A program made the position numbers and the translations under genes. From assembly GCF_004122035.1 (NCBI RefSeq), contig NZ_SAXA01000008.1, forward strand, positions 1 through 64,000: 64,000 nt of DNA, written 5' to 3'. The notes beneath the pieces were generated by a model that was given only the letters and a program-made list of their open reading frames with translations, made no database searches and was not told where the DNA came from. Origin of the DNA: Ancylomarina salipaludis (GTDB lineage: Bacteria > Bacteroidota > Bacteroidia > Bacteroidales > Marinifilaceae). Below, piece after piece: positions 26,574 through 34,723 of this stretch; positions within the stretch are counted from its first letter, which is position 1, and every line of letters begins with the position of its first letter.

Positions 26574-26832
26574 GAGTAATTTACTCGCAAGCTCGTCAAC
26601 ATGTTAGTGGTTAAATCTGTTTTTTTTACAAGAACCACCTCCCCCGATCACGATCGGGTACTCCTCCTTGGAAATGAGGAGAAAACTTGAATGTCGTCCT
26701 GACACCTGACTTACTCTCTTTTAATTAGTGTGAATTTACTCACAGGCTCGTTAACATGTTAGTGAAAATCAGTGGTTGAATATTTTTTAACCTGCGATAT
26801 TCACTCGCAAGCTCGTAAACATACTAGTGTTT
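26574..26832 (+). repeat. Three copies of the CTCGTTAACATG phrase
   Basis: Copies lie at 26574-26613, 26721-26778 and 26798-26832. All read in the same direction, with a centre close to CTCACAGGCTCGTTAACATG, and the flanking TTAGTG...GTGGTT is also repeated. The copy at 3432-3474 is inverted relative to these. Confidence 0.6.
26631..26671 (-). repeat. 41-nt repeat, inverted partner of 450-490
   Basis: This is an exact reverse complement of 450-490 by eye, including the CCCGATCACGATCGGG core. Together the two copies flank 26 kb that includes the whole polysaccharide biosynthesis locus. Confidence 0.8.
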
Positions 26833-26955
26833 AGATTATCTTATTTACAATATCGCCCTAATTAAACCCAAACAAGAAAGGCCCGGTGCAATACCAGACC
26901 TTATAATTCTTAGTTTTATATCACTAATTATTAATTACAAATCAACAATTAACTT

Positions 26956-28077
26956 TTATGCTTGCCACTGCTCCTTAACAGATCCCAGAAACTGCTTCCC
27001 GAACACCATACCCACACCAACAACACCTCCAAGGAAGGTCCAAATAATTAGAATCATTGGGCGTTTCGGTTTTGATTTATCTAAAGGGACAGCAACTGGT
27101 TCGATAATGGTAAACACAGGCGTGTCCTCTTTCACTTGAATCTTTTGAGTTTCCAACTGCTTGGCCAGTTCGGTATAGACCGATGAAGCCATGGAGAATT
27201 CCGACTGCAAACGTTCCATTTGCGTTTGGGCCATAGCCGTACTAACATTTTTATTCTGATCGCGAAAACGAGCCAGCTTGTTTTGGGCAGCTGTAAAAGC
27301 CTCCTTCTTCTCGGCATAACGCTCCTCTACAAAAATCAACTGATCTTTGGCCTTTTTGATCTTAAAATCGGTAATGGCCTCCTGCAATAAAACTTGGGCA
27401 CGTTGCACCATCTCTGCCGCTGGTCTGGCCTCAGGCATACGAGCCGAAATTGAGACATAGCCGTCCTTATCGTTCACCTCCAATGATAATTGTGAAGACA
27501 ATAACTCCATCAATTCCTTATCATCTTGAGAAATAGTTAACAAATGGTCATTCCCTTCGACTCCGCTCAGGGACCTTTGGTCTTCTCCACGGATAGCTTT
27601 AATGATGACTCCCGGTAAACCGATCGTGTATTTTTTGATATAACCGAACAGTCCGGGTTTGGCAATCTCCAAATAATAGTCCTGAAAGGTCACCTTTCCC
27701 TTTTGTTCTGCTATGGTCAAAGGGGTTTTCATCATCTCCTTCTGAAAAGGAACTGAAGCGATAATCTTGGGATAAAGTGTAGGGGGAATGGTTGAACCAC
27801 CGCCCATAGAACCCAGATTGATACCCGCCATGGCTGCCAATCCTCCCAAAGAGCCTCCTAACTTAGAACCACCTTCTGCTGATTGGGGTACCATAGTTGT
27901 GGATGCTGTATATTCTTTTGCAGAAAACAGAGCAATAAACAAACCCAAAACCATAAAAATCAGGGTGGTTTTAATGACCGTTCTTCGGCCTGCCCATAGG
28001 GTTTTGGCAAGTTGGATTAGATCTATTTCGTCCTCATGATTCGAGGCTAATTGTTTGTTGTTATTTTGTTCTTGCAT
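26956..28077 (-). CDS. Wzz-type chain-length determinant
   Basis: This 373-aa protein has membrane segments near residues 34-53 and 340-360 and a large periplasmic part with a coiled-coil stretch (about 225-300, rich in Ala, Glu, Lys and Gln). The C-terminal PVAVPLDKSKPKRPMILIIW motif is the classic proline-rich element before the second helix. Such proteins set the length of Wzy-made polymer. Residues 63-100 are unusually rich in Gly, Ser and Met. Residues 166-176 read DQRSLSGVEGN, encoded by CTTCGACTCCGCTCAGGGA, a second apparent spacer-repeat fragment in a coding region. The gene is in the same orientation as the polysaccharide locus, beyond a 1.4-kb spacer. Confidence 0.88.
   Translation of the reverse strand: MQEQNNNKQLASNHEDEIDLIQLAKTLWAGRRTVIKTTLIFMVLGLFIALFSAKEYTASTTMVPQSAEGGSKLGGSLGGLAAMAGINLGSMGGGSTIPPTLYPKIIASVPFQKEMMKTPLTIAEQKGKVTFQDYYLEIAKPGLFGYIKKYTIGLPGVIIKAIRGEDQRSLSGVEGNDHLLTISQDDKELMELLSSQLSLEVNDKDGYVSISARMPEARPAAEMVQRAQVLLQEAITDFKIKKAKDQLIFVEERYAEKKEAFTAAQNKLARFRDQNKNVSTAMAQTQMERLQSEFSMASSVYTELAKQLETQKIQVKEDTPVFTIIEPVAVPLDKSKPKRPMILIIWTFLGGVVGVGMVFGKQFLGSVKEQWQA
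27550..27582 (-). repeat. Spacer-repeat fragment inside wzz-like gene
   Basis: The plus-strand phrase CCCTTCGACTCCGCTCAGGG resembles the TTCGACAAGCTCAGG phrase of the spacers and of the epimerase insert at 23049-23078. It is read in frame as RSLSGVEGN within the periplasmic domain of the Wzz-like protein. Confidence 0.6.
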
Positions 28078-28145
28078 ACTCTTATATACTAATTACACGA
28101 ATTAATGCTAATTACGCGAATGACACCTTATTTTCTTGAATTAAC

Positions 28146-28236
28146 TATTTCTCATACGTCATCCTGAATTTATTTCAGGATCTCATAGTCAACTTCAACA
28201 AATTCCGCCCCTCACACTTATCGGGACAGAATGACG
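28146..28236. repeat. Palindromic spacer element
   Basis: CGTCATCCTGAATTTATTTC continues as AGGATCTCAT, with the CCTGAA...TTCAGG hairpin typical of the family at 26239-26324. An ACAGAATGACG near the right end mirrors the left edge. A shorter relative is at 28598-28622. Confidence 0.55.
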
Positions 28237-28286
28237 AATGCATTTATTCTGGGATACTCTCGTCTACTTCTTGATTTTCTACTTAT

Positions 28287-28571
28287 TTATATATCAAAAG
28301 TCAAATCCTTTAAATCAGGATTCATCTCTCTTATCAAATTGAATTTCCATTCTCTTCTCCAATTTTTCAATTGCTTTTCTCTGACTATTGCCTCTCTTAT
28401 ATCATCAAATTCTTCATAATATATAAGATCGGTCAAATTGTACCTTTTCGTAAAATCTGAACCTTCTCCCTCAGAATGACTATTTATTCTATTGGTTAAA
28501 TTAGATGTAACCCCAATATATAAAGTTGTTCTATTCTTATTACTTACAATATAGACGTAACTCTTTTTCAT
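28287..28571 (-). CDS. GIY-YIG domain protein, stand-alone
   Basis: This 94-aa protein is a single GIY-YIG nuclease-like domain: YVYIVSNK at residues 5-12, TLYIGVTSNLTNRI (16-29) with the conserved Tyr and Arg, and Glu62 in AIVREKQLKNWRR. The family is common as solitary genes in Bacteroidota, and the biological role is not established. It is flanked on both sides by palindromic spacer elements. I see no functional link to the neighbouring export genes. Confidence 0.9.
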   Translation of the reverse strand: MKKSYVYIVSNKNRTTLYIGVTSNLTNRINSHSEGEGSDFTKRYNLTDLIYYEEFDDIREAIVREKQLKNWRREWKFNLIREMNPDLKDLTFDI

Positions 28572-28795
28572 TTCCAGTTCACAAATCTATTATTTAGATC
28601 CTGAAACGAGTTCAGGATGACGAAACTCAAGATATTCATCTTTAAAAAGCAAATCAACCATTAGCATTATTCGTTTAAATCCGCGTAATCAACTTATTTA
28701 ACATCAACACCTCGACAACACTTCGACAAGCTCAGGGCACCGCGCTCAATGTGCAACTAACTAATGACCAATCACTATTGACCAGCGACCACTCT

Positions 28796-31219
28796 CTACT
28801 TAATCGCAATGGATATAGCCGTAAACATGCTCACTACAGCAGATGTAATACCTAACCACTTACCTGCCTGTGCGGTTTTATCGACCTGAGGTTTCTCCGG
28901 CACAATAATCTCACAACCTGGTCGAACCTTAGGGTAACGACGACCAAAGATGCTTCCTTTTGTTGATTCTGCGGTTCCGTTGGCGTAAAGCACATACACC
29001 TTACTTTTCTTTGCTGACTGAGCAAATCCACCACTTGATCGGATATATTTCTTTAAACTCTTTCTGTCTTTATAAGTCAATGCTACGGGACTTAAAACAG
29101 CACCTGACACTTTCACCGTTTGCATCTGCTCCGGAATCAAAAGCTGATCACCATCCTGCAATTGCAAGTCATCTACACCCCCCGGCTGCTTAAAAATTTT
29201 TATCAAATCGATCCCTACGACCTGATAAGTCACTCGCTTTACATCAGCCTCATTCATTGTCGTATCTTGTTTTGCCAAAGCAAGTTTAGCCTCATACTCA
29301 GCCTCACTCATTTCGTGCTTTCTGCGTAACGAAGCACCTTCAACAAAGGCCTCAGGGGTTACACCTCCTGCACGTCTGATCACATCCGAAATCTTTTCGC
29401 CTTTAAATGTCAAACCAAAATCGCCAGCATAAGCCACTTCGCCCTGTACTTTTACAACTGCCTGAGGACGATAGCCTGGAGCACGACGCACATAAACCTT
29501 ATCGAAAGGATTTATAACAAAAGCTGCATCTTCATCAGCCATTTTCAATTGTCTGTCAACCGGAAATTGGAAGGAATGAGATAATTTATTTGTTAAGGAT
29601 TCAATCTCCTTCTTATTTAAAATACGACTGACTTCAACAGCAGAAACCTCTGCTTGCTCCAAGAAACCTCCCGCCATATAGATGAGATCAGCTAATTTTA
29701 AATTTTCAGCAAAAGCGTAGGTTCCCGGAAATTGAACTTCACCCACAATCTCAACCGTTTGTGCTTCGCGCATATCAAAAATTGAAGAAATCTGAATCTT
29801 GTCATTTTTCTTCAGTGCAATATCAGTTTTTCCATTCAATACATCACGAAGTGAAAAAGACAGGCTCTCAAAAGTGAAATCCTTTTTCTTACGAATAATA
29901 ACACCACGTTCCATATAAGCTTCTTCTTTGGCGCCCTCAGCACGGTCTAGCAATTGAGAAAGCATTAAACCTTCTGTCATTTCATAATTCCCGGGACGAT
30001 ATACAGCACCTTCAACACTTACCTTATTTTCGAAACGATCAATCACTAATCCTGCAACAATAGAATCTCCATTCATTAAAGCTGTTGATGCAAAACCCGA
30101 TGCGGCAACATCCTTAAAAGTCATGGTTCGTGTGTTGTTTCGATACAATTCAACACGGTGCGTATAGGCATTTTCAGAAAAACCTCCTGCATAACGGAGC
30201 ATATCAGCCAAACTTTCATCTTTCTTCGCTTCAAACCAACCATTACGCTTGAATTCTCCGGCCACTTTAACTCTATTCGAATAAGGACGAACCATAATCA
30301 CATCCTGATCTCTCAACTGAATATTCTCAAGTGTTTTTCCATCTATTAAATAAGCATAAACATCGATAGACGAAATGATATTGCCATCACGCAAGACATC
30401 AATCTGTCTGAAAGACCCCTTTTTATTAGGACCTCCAGCCAAATATAAAGCATTAAAAGCAGAAGCCGTAGCAGGCAAAGTATAGGTTCCCGGCACATTC
30501 ACTTCACCAATCACATTAACAGTAACTGCTTTTAATTGTCCGGCACTCACATCAACAAAGGTATTGGGCTTGTCGCCTTTTAATCCTGAATAAATCGACA
30601 TCAAACGCTTCTTAATTCTATCCTGAACTTTAGAAAAGCTTAAGCCTCCCACTTGAACGGGTCCCAAGTCAGTAATATATACACTACCATTAGATTGTAC
30701 CAGTAGATTGTAAGTTTGCTGAGAAGCGCCATAAACATTAACAACAAGCTCATCCCCTGCACCTAAGGTATATGAATCAGAAATCGGCACATCAACAGAA
30801 GGTGCAAAAGTCAATTTTTCTGAATTAAAGAAATGAAAACCAAAAATCTTACTTAAATCCTTTTTGACTTCATCATCCAATTCTACTTTGGGGCTTAACT
30901 CGTCGACAGTCTCTAGTCCAGACTCCTCATTCAATTTATTTAATTGGGTTGAATCACCACGAGAACTCCATTTCAAAGCTTCTATACGACGACGCATATC
31001 AGAGATCTGAGTTTCCGAAAACCCTTTAGCTCTGGCCATCATAATAACTTCTTCTATACTCAAGCCTCTCCTATTCATCTCGTCAACAGCTTTCTGTATT
31101 TGAGCATTGCTCAATTTCTCAACATTAACCGTTGAAGGATTCACATTTTGTGCCACCAAGGTTTGTGACAGATTAACAAAAATGAAAAGAATTAAAATGG
31201 TTTTTAGAAACCGAATCAT
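28796..31219 (-). CDS. Wza-like polysaccharide export protein with multiple SLBB domains
   Basis: This 807-aa protein starts with a signal peptide (residues 1-23, ending TLVAQ). A coiled region follows, then the export-protein N-terminal domain (about 145-215: SDSYTLGAGDELVVNVYGAS) and a series of SLBB beta-grasp domains up to about residue 760, each opening with a V.V.GEV..PGTY-type strand (for example VNVIGEVNVPGTYTLP and VEIVGEVQFPGTYAF). It ends with a hydrophobic helix (787-807). It should form the outer-membrane export channel for the polymer made by the locus. It is much longer than E. coli Wza (about 380 aa), because of the extra SLBB copies typical of Bacteroidota. Confidence 0.92.
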   Translation of the reverse strand: MIRFLKTILILFIFVNLSQTLVAQNVNPSTVNVEKLSNAQIQKAVDEMNRRGLSIEEVIMMARAKGFSETQISDMRRRIEALKWSSRGDSTQLNKLNEESGLETVDELSPKVELDDEVKKDLSKIFGFHFFNSEKLTFAPSVDVPISDSYTLGAGDELVVNVYGASQQTYNLLVQSNGSVYITDLGPVQVGGLSFSKVQDRIKKRLMSIYSGLKGDKPNTFVDVSAGQLKAVTVNVIGEVNVPGTYTLPATASAFNALYLAGGPNKKGSFRQIDVLRDGNIISSIDVYAYLIDGKTLENIQLRDQDVIMVRPYSNRVKVAGEFKRNGWFEAKKDESLADMLRYAGGFSENAYTHRVELYRNNTRTMTFKDVAASGFASTALMNGDSIVAGLVIDRFENKVSVEGAVYRPGNYEMTEGLMLSQLLDRAEGAKEEAYMERGVIIRKKKDFTFESLSFSLRDVLNGKTDIALKKNDKIQISSIFDMREAQTVEIVGEVQFPGTYAFAENLKLADLIYMAGGFLEQAEVSAVEVSRILNKKEIESLTNKLSHSFQFPVDRQLKMADEDAAFVINPFDKVYVRRAPGYRPQAVVKVQGEVAYAGDFGLTFKGEKISDVIRRAGGVTPEAFVEGASLRRKHEMSEAEYEAKLALAKQDTTMNEADVKRVTYQVVGIDLIKIFKQPGGVDDLQLQDGDQLLIPEQMQTVKVSGAVLSPVALTYKDRKSLKKYIRSSGGFAQSAKKSKVYVLYANGTAESTKGSIFGRRYPKVRPGCEIIVPEKPQVDKTAQAGKWLGITSAVVSMFTAISIAIK

Positions 31220-31476
31220 AATGTGTATTTTATAAATTTTATAATCGTGCAGATATTACAGACACTAGTAAAGTTTGTTTTGATGAAAACAAATAAAAAA
31301 CGGATGAGTGCATTTCATTAGTCAGGCAAAAGTAAAAATTTATGCCCAAAGCAACAAGTTTTCTCACTCTGCAATTCAACAAAAAAAAACAGGAACAGGA
31401 ACAGGATTGAAAGTACATATCCAAAACAGCTTTTTCCTTTAAAGTGCAAAAATAGAATATCTCATAAATCTTGTTG

Positions 31477-31496
31477 CTTGTCAAACTTGTCAAGTT
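31477..31496 (-). repeat. 20-nt dispersed repeat, third (variant) copy
   Basis: CTTGTCAAACTTGTCAAGTT differs from 25945-25964 only in the middle. It lies in the presumed 5' leader of the Wza-like gene. Confidence 0.5.
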
Positions 31497-31571
31497 GTAT
31501 AAAAGACCAATCATCTTTAAAGGCAAAGAGACGTAAATGCTAAAAGGGTTGCGTAATAAATCAGATAAAAT

Positions 31572-31579
31572 CAAAGGTA
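31572..31579 (-). promoter_or_regulatory. Candidate promoter box for the Wza-like gene
   Basis: The minus strand reads TACCTTTG, fitting TAnnTTTG. The implied start of transcription is about 350 bases ahead of the ATG at 31219, giving a long leader in which I see no gene. No well-spaced TTTG -33 element is visible, so this is tentative. Confidence 0.35.
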
Positions 31580-31767
31580 CAATTATAAAAAAAGACTCTA
31601 ATGCAACAAAGACTAAATCAGCCTAAACAAAACATAAATCCAAACCTCAAAGTTTCATCCAAACAAATGACGGATGAAAATCAACAAACATACCCCCGGT
31701 ATCACCTACCCGTAAACACTGAATATCAAACACAAAATATCTTTTTACAAAAATAAGTTCCTTGAAA

Positions 31768-31800
31768 TTTGAATATATACTTTCTTTATCTCTATCTTTG
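31768..31800 (+). promoter_or_regulatory. Bacteroidota-type promoter of pyrBI (TTTG-N21-TATCTTTG)
   Basis: TTTG at 31768-31771 and TATCTTTG at 31793-31800, 21 bases apart, match the Bacteroidota -33/-7 consensus. Transcription would begin near 31804, only a few bases before the ATG of the leader frame at 31810. Confidence 0.65.
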
Positions 31801-31809
31801 TAGCCTAGA

Positions 31810-32049
31810 ATGGAACACGCAATTATTCAATCTAGACCACATTTATTAGAAAGTGAAAACCTTCACTTTTGCGATTCCTATTTCAACAATTATTTTTCGA
31901 TATTCGATTTATTCATGAGACGAAAAGCCTGCGATTCAGGTCTCAAATCTCATTTATTATACCTTACATTAAAACCAACATTGTCTGCATTACCGACAAT
32001 TGTTGGTTTTTTTTTGATATTAAAAACAACCGTTATATACAAATTCTAA
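31810..32049 (+). CDS. Probable pyrBI leader peptide frame
   Basis: This 79-codon frame starts at the first ATG after the predicted transcription start, runs straight through the terminator at 31971-32015, and stops 10 bases before pyrB. In E. coli the pyrL leader is likewise translated through the attenuator, so that a ribosome close behind a UTP-starved polymerase blocks the hairpin. The mRNA between the leader start and the hairpin is U-rich, for example around 31881-31917. The peptide itself (MEHAIIQSRPHLLESEN...) resembles nothing I know. The leader would be almost leaderless in translation terms, and no ribosome-binding site is visible. Confidence 0.45.
   Translation: MEHAIIQSRPHLLESENLHFCDSYFNNYFSIFDLFMRRKACDSGLKSHLLYLTLKPTLSALPTIVGFFLILKTTVIYKF
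31850..31869 (+). promoter_or_regulatory. Leader hairpin upstream of the pyr attenuator
   Basis: AAAGTGAA and TTCACTTT pair perfectly over 8 bases around AACC. A second, imperfect hairpin follows at about 31918-31944 (GAGA...CCTG/CAGG...TCTC). They could act as polymerase pause sites ahead of the terminator. Confidence 0.4.
31971..32015 (+). terminator. Attenuator-type terminator before pyrB
   Basis: AAAACCAACATTGTC and GACAATTGTTGGTTTT pair over about 15 bases with one bulged T, around the loop TGCATTACC. They run into nine T residues and end 45 bases before the pyrB ATG. A strong terminator between promoter and gene implies regulated read-through. Confidence 0.85.
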
Positions 32050-32059
32050 AAATTAAGAA

Positions 32060-32965
32060 ATGGATAACAGAAGCTTAGTGTCTATTGACGACTACACCAA
32101 AGAAGAAATTTTGGAAGTGCTAGCCAGAGCAGCAGAATTTGAAAAAAATCCAAACTCCAACATCCTGGAAGGAAAAGTGATCTCCTCTCTGTTTTTTGAA
32201 CCATCGACAAGAACCCGTCTGAGTTTCGAAACGGCTATTAGTCGCATGGGTGGGCGCATCGTTGGTTTCTCCGATTCATCATCATCGAGTACAAGCAAAG
32301 GAGAAACACTTAACGACACCATTAAAATGGTAAGCAACTATTCCGATCTAATCGTGATGCGTCACCCCATTGAAGGTTCTGCTCGTTGGGCTTCTGAAGT
32401 TTCTGATGTTCCTGTGATTAATGCAGGTGATGGTGCCAATCAACATCCTACCCAAACCATGCTCGACCTGTACTCCATCCAAAAAACTCAAGGCACACTT
32501 GAAAACCTGAACATTTTCATGGTAGGTGACCTAAAGTATGGCAGAACGGTTCATTCCTTATTGATGGCACTTTCTCACTTCAACCCAACTTTCCATTTTA
32601 TTGCGCCTAAAGAGCTTGAGATTCCCAGAGCCTATAAAATTTTCATGGATGAAAACAACATCACTTATTATGAGCATACCGAATTCGATTCCATCATCAA
32701 CGATGCTGATATTCTGTATATGACTCGTGTGCAACGTGAACGTTTTGCCGATCCTTTGGAGTATGAAAAGGTTAAAAATGTGTACATTCTTAAAAACAAT
32801 ATGCTAAAAGATACGAAAGACAACCTACGTATCCTTCATCCACTACCAAGAGTAAACGAAATTGCTGTTGATGTGGATACTAACCCGAAAGCTTACTATT
32901 TTGAGCAAGCTTTAAATGGTGTTTACGCTCGACAAGCTATCATTGCAAAAGCTCTAAACCTATAA
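32060..32965 (+). CDS. pyrB: Aspartate carbamoyltransferase catalytic subunit
   Basis: This 301-aa protein has the carbamoyl-phosphate site Ser49-Thr-Arg-Thr52 in [12 protein letters not shown] and the downstream [12 protein letters not shown] segment. Length and motifs match E. coli PyrB. It catalyses the committed step of pyrimidine synthesis, carbamoyl phosphate plus L-aspartate to N-carbamoyl-L-aspartate. pyrI follows 82 bases downstream, so the enzyme is probably the class B dodecamer, inhibited by CTP. Expression is likely controlled by the leader attenuator at 31793-32015. Confidence 0.97.
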   Translation: MDNRSLVSIDDYTKEEILEVLARAAEFEKNPNSNILEGKVISSLFFEPSTRTRLSFETAISRMGGRIVGFSDSSSSSTSKGETLNDTIKMVSNYSDLIVMRHPIEGSARWASEVSDVPVINAGDGANQHPTQTMLDLYSIQKTQGTLENLNIFMVGDLKYGRTVHSLLMALSHFNPTFHFIAPKELEIPRAYKIFMDENNITYYEHTEFDSIINDADILYMTRVQRERFADPLEYEKVKNVYILKNNMLKDTKDNLRILHPLPRVNEIAVDVDTNPKAYYFEQALNGVYARQAIIAKALNL

Positions 32966-33047
32966 ATTTAGAACTTTTCCGGCAAGCCGATATCTATCGG
33001 AATCATTTGGAACAATTTATTAAATTAGACTAAAAGTACATTAAGAT

Positions 33048-33506
33048 ATGACAGCAAAAAAAGAACTTCAGGTTAGAGCTATCAAAAATGGAACCGTTAT
33101 CGACCATATTCCTGCAGACCTCCTTTTCAAAGTAATCAACATTCTTGAGTTGGATAAATGTCCAACATCGGTCACTATTGGCAACAACTACAAAAGTGAC
33201 ATGCTAGGCAAAAAGGGCATCATCAAAATAGCTGAGAAATTTTTCGAGGCTGAAGAAATCAATAAAATCGCATTGATTGCCCCTAAAGTAAAATTCAACA
33301 TCATCAAAGATTATCAGGTTGTTGAAAAAAGTGTGGTTGAGGCTCCAAACAAAGTTGAAGGAATCGTTAAGTGCATGAATCCTAAATGCATTACTAACGT
33401 TGAAGAGATTTACACAAAATTTAAAGTGGTAAACTCATCTCCGATTACTTTAAAATGCCACTACTGTGAAAAGATTACCGATCACAAAAATATACACATC
33501 AAGTAA
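33048..33506 (+). CDS. pyrI: Aspartate carbamoyltransferase regulatory subunit
   Basis: This 152-aa protein has an N-terminal allosteric domain (residues 1 to about 100: ELQVRAIKNGTVIDHIPA). The C-terminal zinc domain has Cys109, Cys114, Cys137 and Cys140, nearly the same spacing as E. coli PyrI. It binds CTP/ATP and bridges the PyrB trimers. A hairpin terminator follows at 33532-33561, so pyrBI is a two-gene unit. Confidence 0.97.
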   Translation: MTAKKELQVRAIKNGTVIDHIPADLLFKVINILELDKCPTSVTIGNNYKSDMLGKKGIIKIAEKFFEAEEINKIALIAPKVKFNIIKDYQVVEKSVVEAPNKVEGIVKCMNPKCITNVEEIYTKFKVVNSSPITLKCHYCEKITDHKNIHIK

Positions 33507-33531
33507 GCCTGTCTTATTCGCTTATTTATAC

Positions 33532-33561
33532 AAAGGAGTTTCATTACGGAGCTCCTTTTTT
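33532..33561 (+). terminator. Terminator of pyrBI
   Basis: AAAGGAG and CTCCTTT pair around a 13-base loop, followed by a T run. Confidence 0.7.
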
Positions 33562-33702
33562 CATTTACAAGTTGATTGTTGGTCAATGGTCATTGGTTGA
33601 TTAGTCATTAGTCACAGGTTTTATCCCGACCTTTTCGACTCTTAGACTTTTTGACTTTCCCCACTTTATCCTTTCTTTCCTTTAACCTTATCTTCTTTTC
33701 TT

Positions 33703-33710
33703 TACCTTTG
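33703..33710 (+). promoter_or_regulatory. Candidate promoter box (TACCTTTG)
   Basis: TACCTTTG fits TAnnTTTG and lies 46 bases before the ATG at 33756. No good -33 element is visible in the CCTTTAACCTTATC-rich sequence upstream. Confidence 0.45.
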
Positions 33711-33755
33711 CGGCTGAAAAATAACAAGCAGGTGTTTTGAACCTGATCTAAAAAA

Positions 33756-34412
33756 ATGGGTATGACTATCGAAAAACTTCAAAATATCGTTTTACAGGCT
33801 TTAGAGTTTGGACAAAATGGTAAAACAAAAGCATGCAACGAACACTTACGCTTAATCTACTCATCGCTTCAAGCCAATCCTCTTCTTCTTTGGGAAAGCA
33901 GCCAGGTTTCACAACTTGGGAAAAGTATCATTTTAATGCTGCATCTCGATTTGATTGATGATGAAGAAAAAAATATCGGCTTGACTCTTCTTGCCTACCT
34001 TTTTTTATCAAAGGGCATTCAAAATGAAGAAAAAATGCCTGAGACTGACATCTGTGAATTGTTTCGCATCCGCAAGGATCGTATTATTCTGCTTAAAAGC
34101 TTCGACGACTTTTTTGTAGACAGCTTACAGGAAATCTATTTTGCAAATGAAAAACCCGCTAACAGGGAAGCCTATAATGAACAACGTAAAGCTGTTTTGA
34201 GCCGTGTTCCACTGATGCAATTTTCTGATATTTTCGATATAGAACAAGATTATCCTAATTTAAGAGATGATGAATTTCTACTTGAAACAGCCAATTACAT
34301 CGAAATGGAAGACGAGATCACCTCAGACAACCTAAGAGAAGCAAATCTACTACACAAGACTCTGTTTAAATACGAATTACAAAGATTAAAAGAGGGTAAA
34401 ATGAACTACTAA
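33756..34412 (+). CDS. Unrecognised cytosolic protein, 218 aa
   Basis: This protein has no signal peptide, membrane segment or catalytic motif that I recognise. It is acidic and helix-rich, beginning MGMTIEKLQNIVLQALEFGQ, with repeated amphipathic helices in the first 100 residues that suggest a TPR-like or armadillo-like fold. The last third is rich in Asp, Glu and Asn. Two codons in lies a second ATG. It has its own candidate promoter and is separated from the flavoprotein gene by 311 bases of spacer, so I see no operon partner. Confidence 0.75.
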   Translation: MGMTIEKLQNIVLQALEFGQNGKTKACNEHLRLIYSSLQANPLLLWESSQVSQLGKSIILMLHLDLIDDEEKNIGLTLLAYLFLSKGIQNEEKMPETDICELFRIRKDRIILLKSFDDFFVDSLQEIYFANEKPANREAYNEQRKAVLSRVPLMQFSDIFDIEQDYPNLRDDEFLLETANYIEMEDEITSDNLREANLLHKTLFKYELQRLKEGKMNY

Positions 34413-34723
34413 CTAGTCAATGTTAATTAGTCAATAGTTCCCGGCTCCTGAGGCAGCTATCAGTTGTCAGTTATCGATTCTGCAAATTTTAAGACTTCAT
34501 CAAGAGCTGAATCGTTTTTTTATAAAACCTATCAGAGACAACTAAGTAGAACGCTCATAAATTTATATTCCAAGCTTTTGACTTTATCCTTTACACTTTC
34601 TTTCCTTTATCCTTATTTTCCCTTTAAGCTTTACATTCTTTTTGATTGATTATTCTTATCTTGAGGCTTATTTAAAAAGAGAATAAGGAATCTGAATTTC
34701 CACAAGAAAAGGAATTGATAAAT
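34413..34723. other. Spacer with low-complexity phrases
   Basis: It contains the TCAATAGT/GTCAGTTATC and TTTATCC-TTTACAC-TTTCTTTCC phrases common in this window's spacers. No gene, and no clear promoter for the flavoprotein gene, is seen. AGGAA at 34710-34714 serves as its ribosome-binding site. Confidence 0.5.

Larger units (their letters stand above)
25545..26955. other. 1.4-kb repeat-rich spacer
   Basis: No gene is evident. Contents from left to right: a 20-nt repeat (25945-25964); two copies of an AATTACGAATTATC-type phrase (about 25799-25835 and 26070-26106); a TTCCCCTTTAGGGGAAA hairpin near 26190; a long imperfect palindrome (26239-26324); the phrase ending in CGTCAACATGTTAGTGG (26574-26613); the 41-nt inverted repeat (26631-26671); and two further copies of the CTCGTTAACATG phrase (26721-26778, 26798-26832). 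It separates the regulator gene from wzz. Confidence 0.75.

Noticed and set aside
28287-28571. GIY-YIG gene considered as a homing endonuclease of a mobile intron
   Set aside because: Only the minimal domain is present, with no DNA-binding extension and no interrupted host gene nearby.
31239-31574. 111-codon minus-strand frame ahead of the Wza-like gene
   Set aside because: The translated protein looks random, with a Cys/Ser/Phe-rich low-complexity part over the ACAGGAACAGGAACAGG repeat. It is better read as a long leader.
31869-32078. Second leader-region frame overlapping the pyrB start
   Set aside because: It starts later than the first ATG after the predicted promoter and overlaps pyrB. 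The 31810 frame fits the attenuator layout better.
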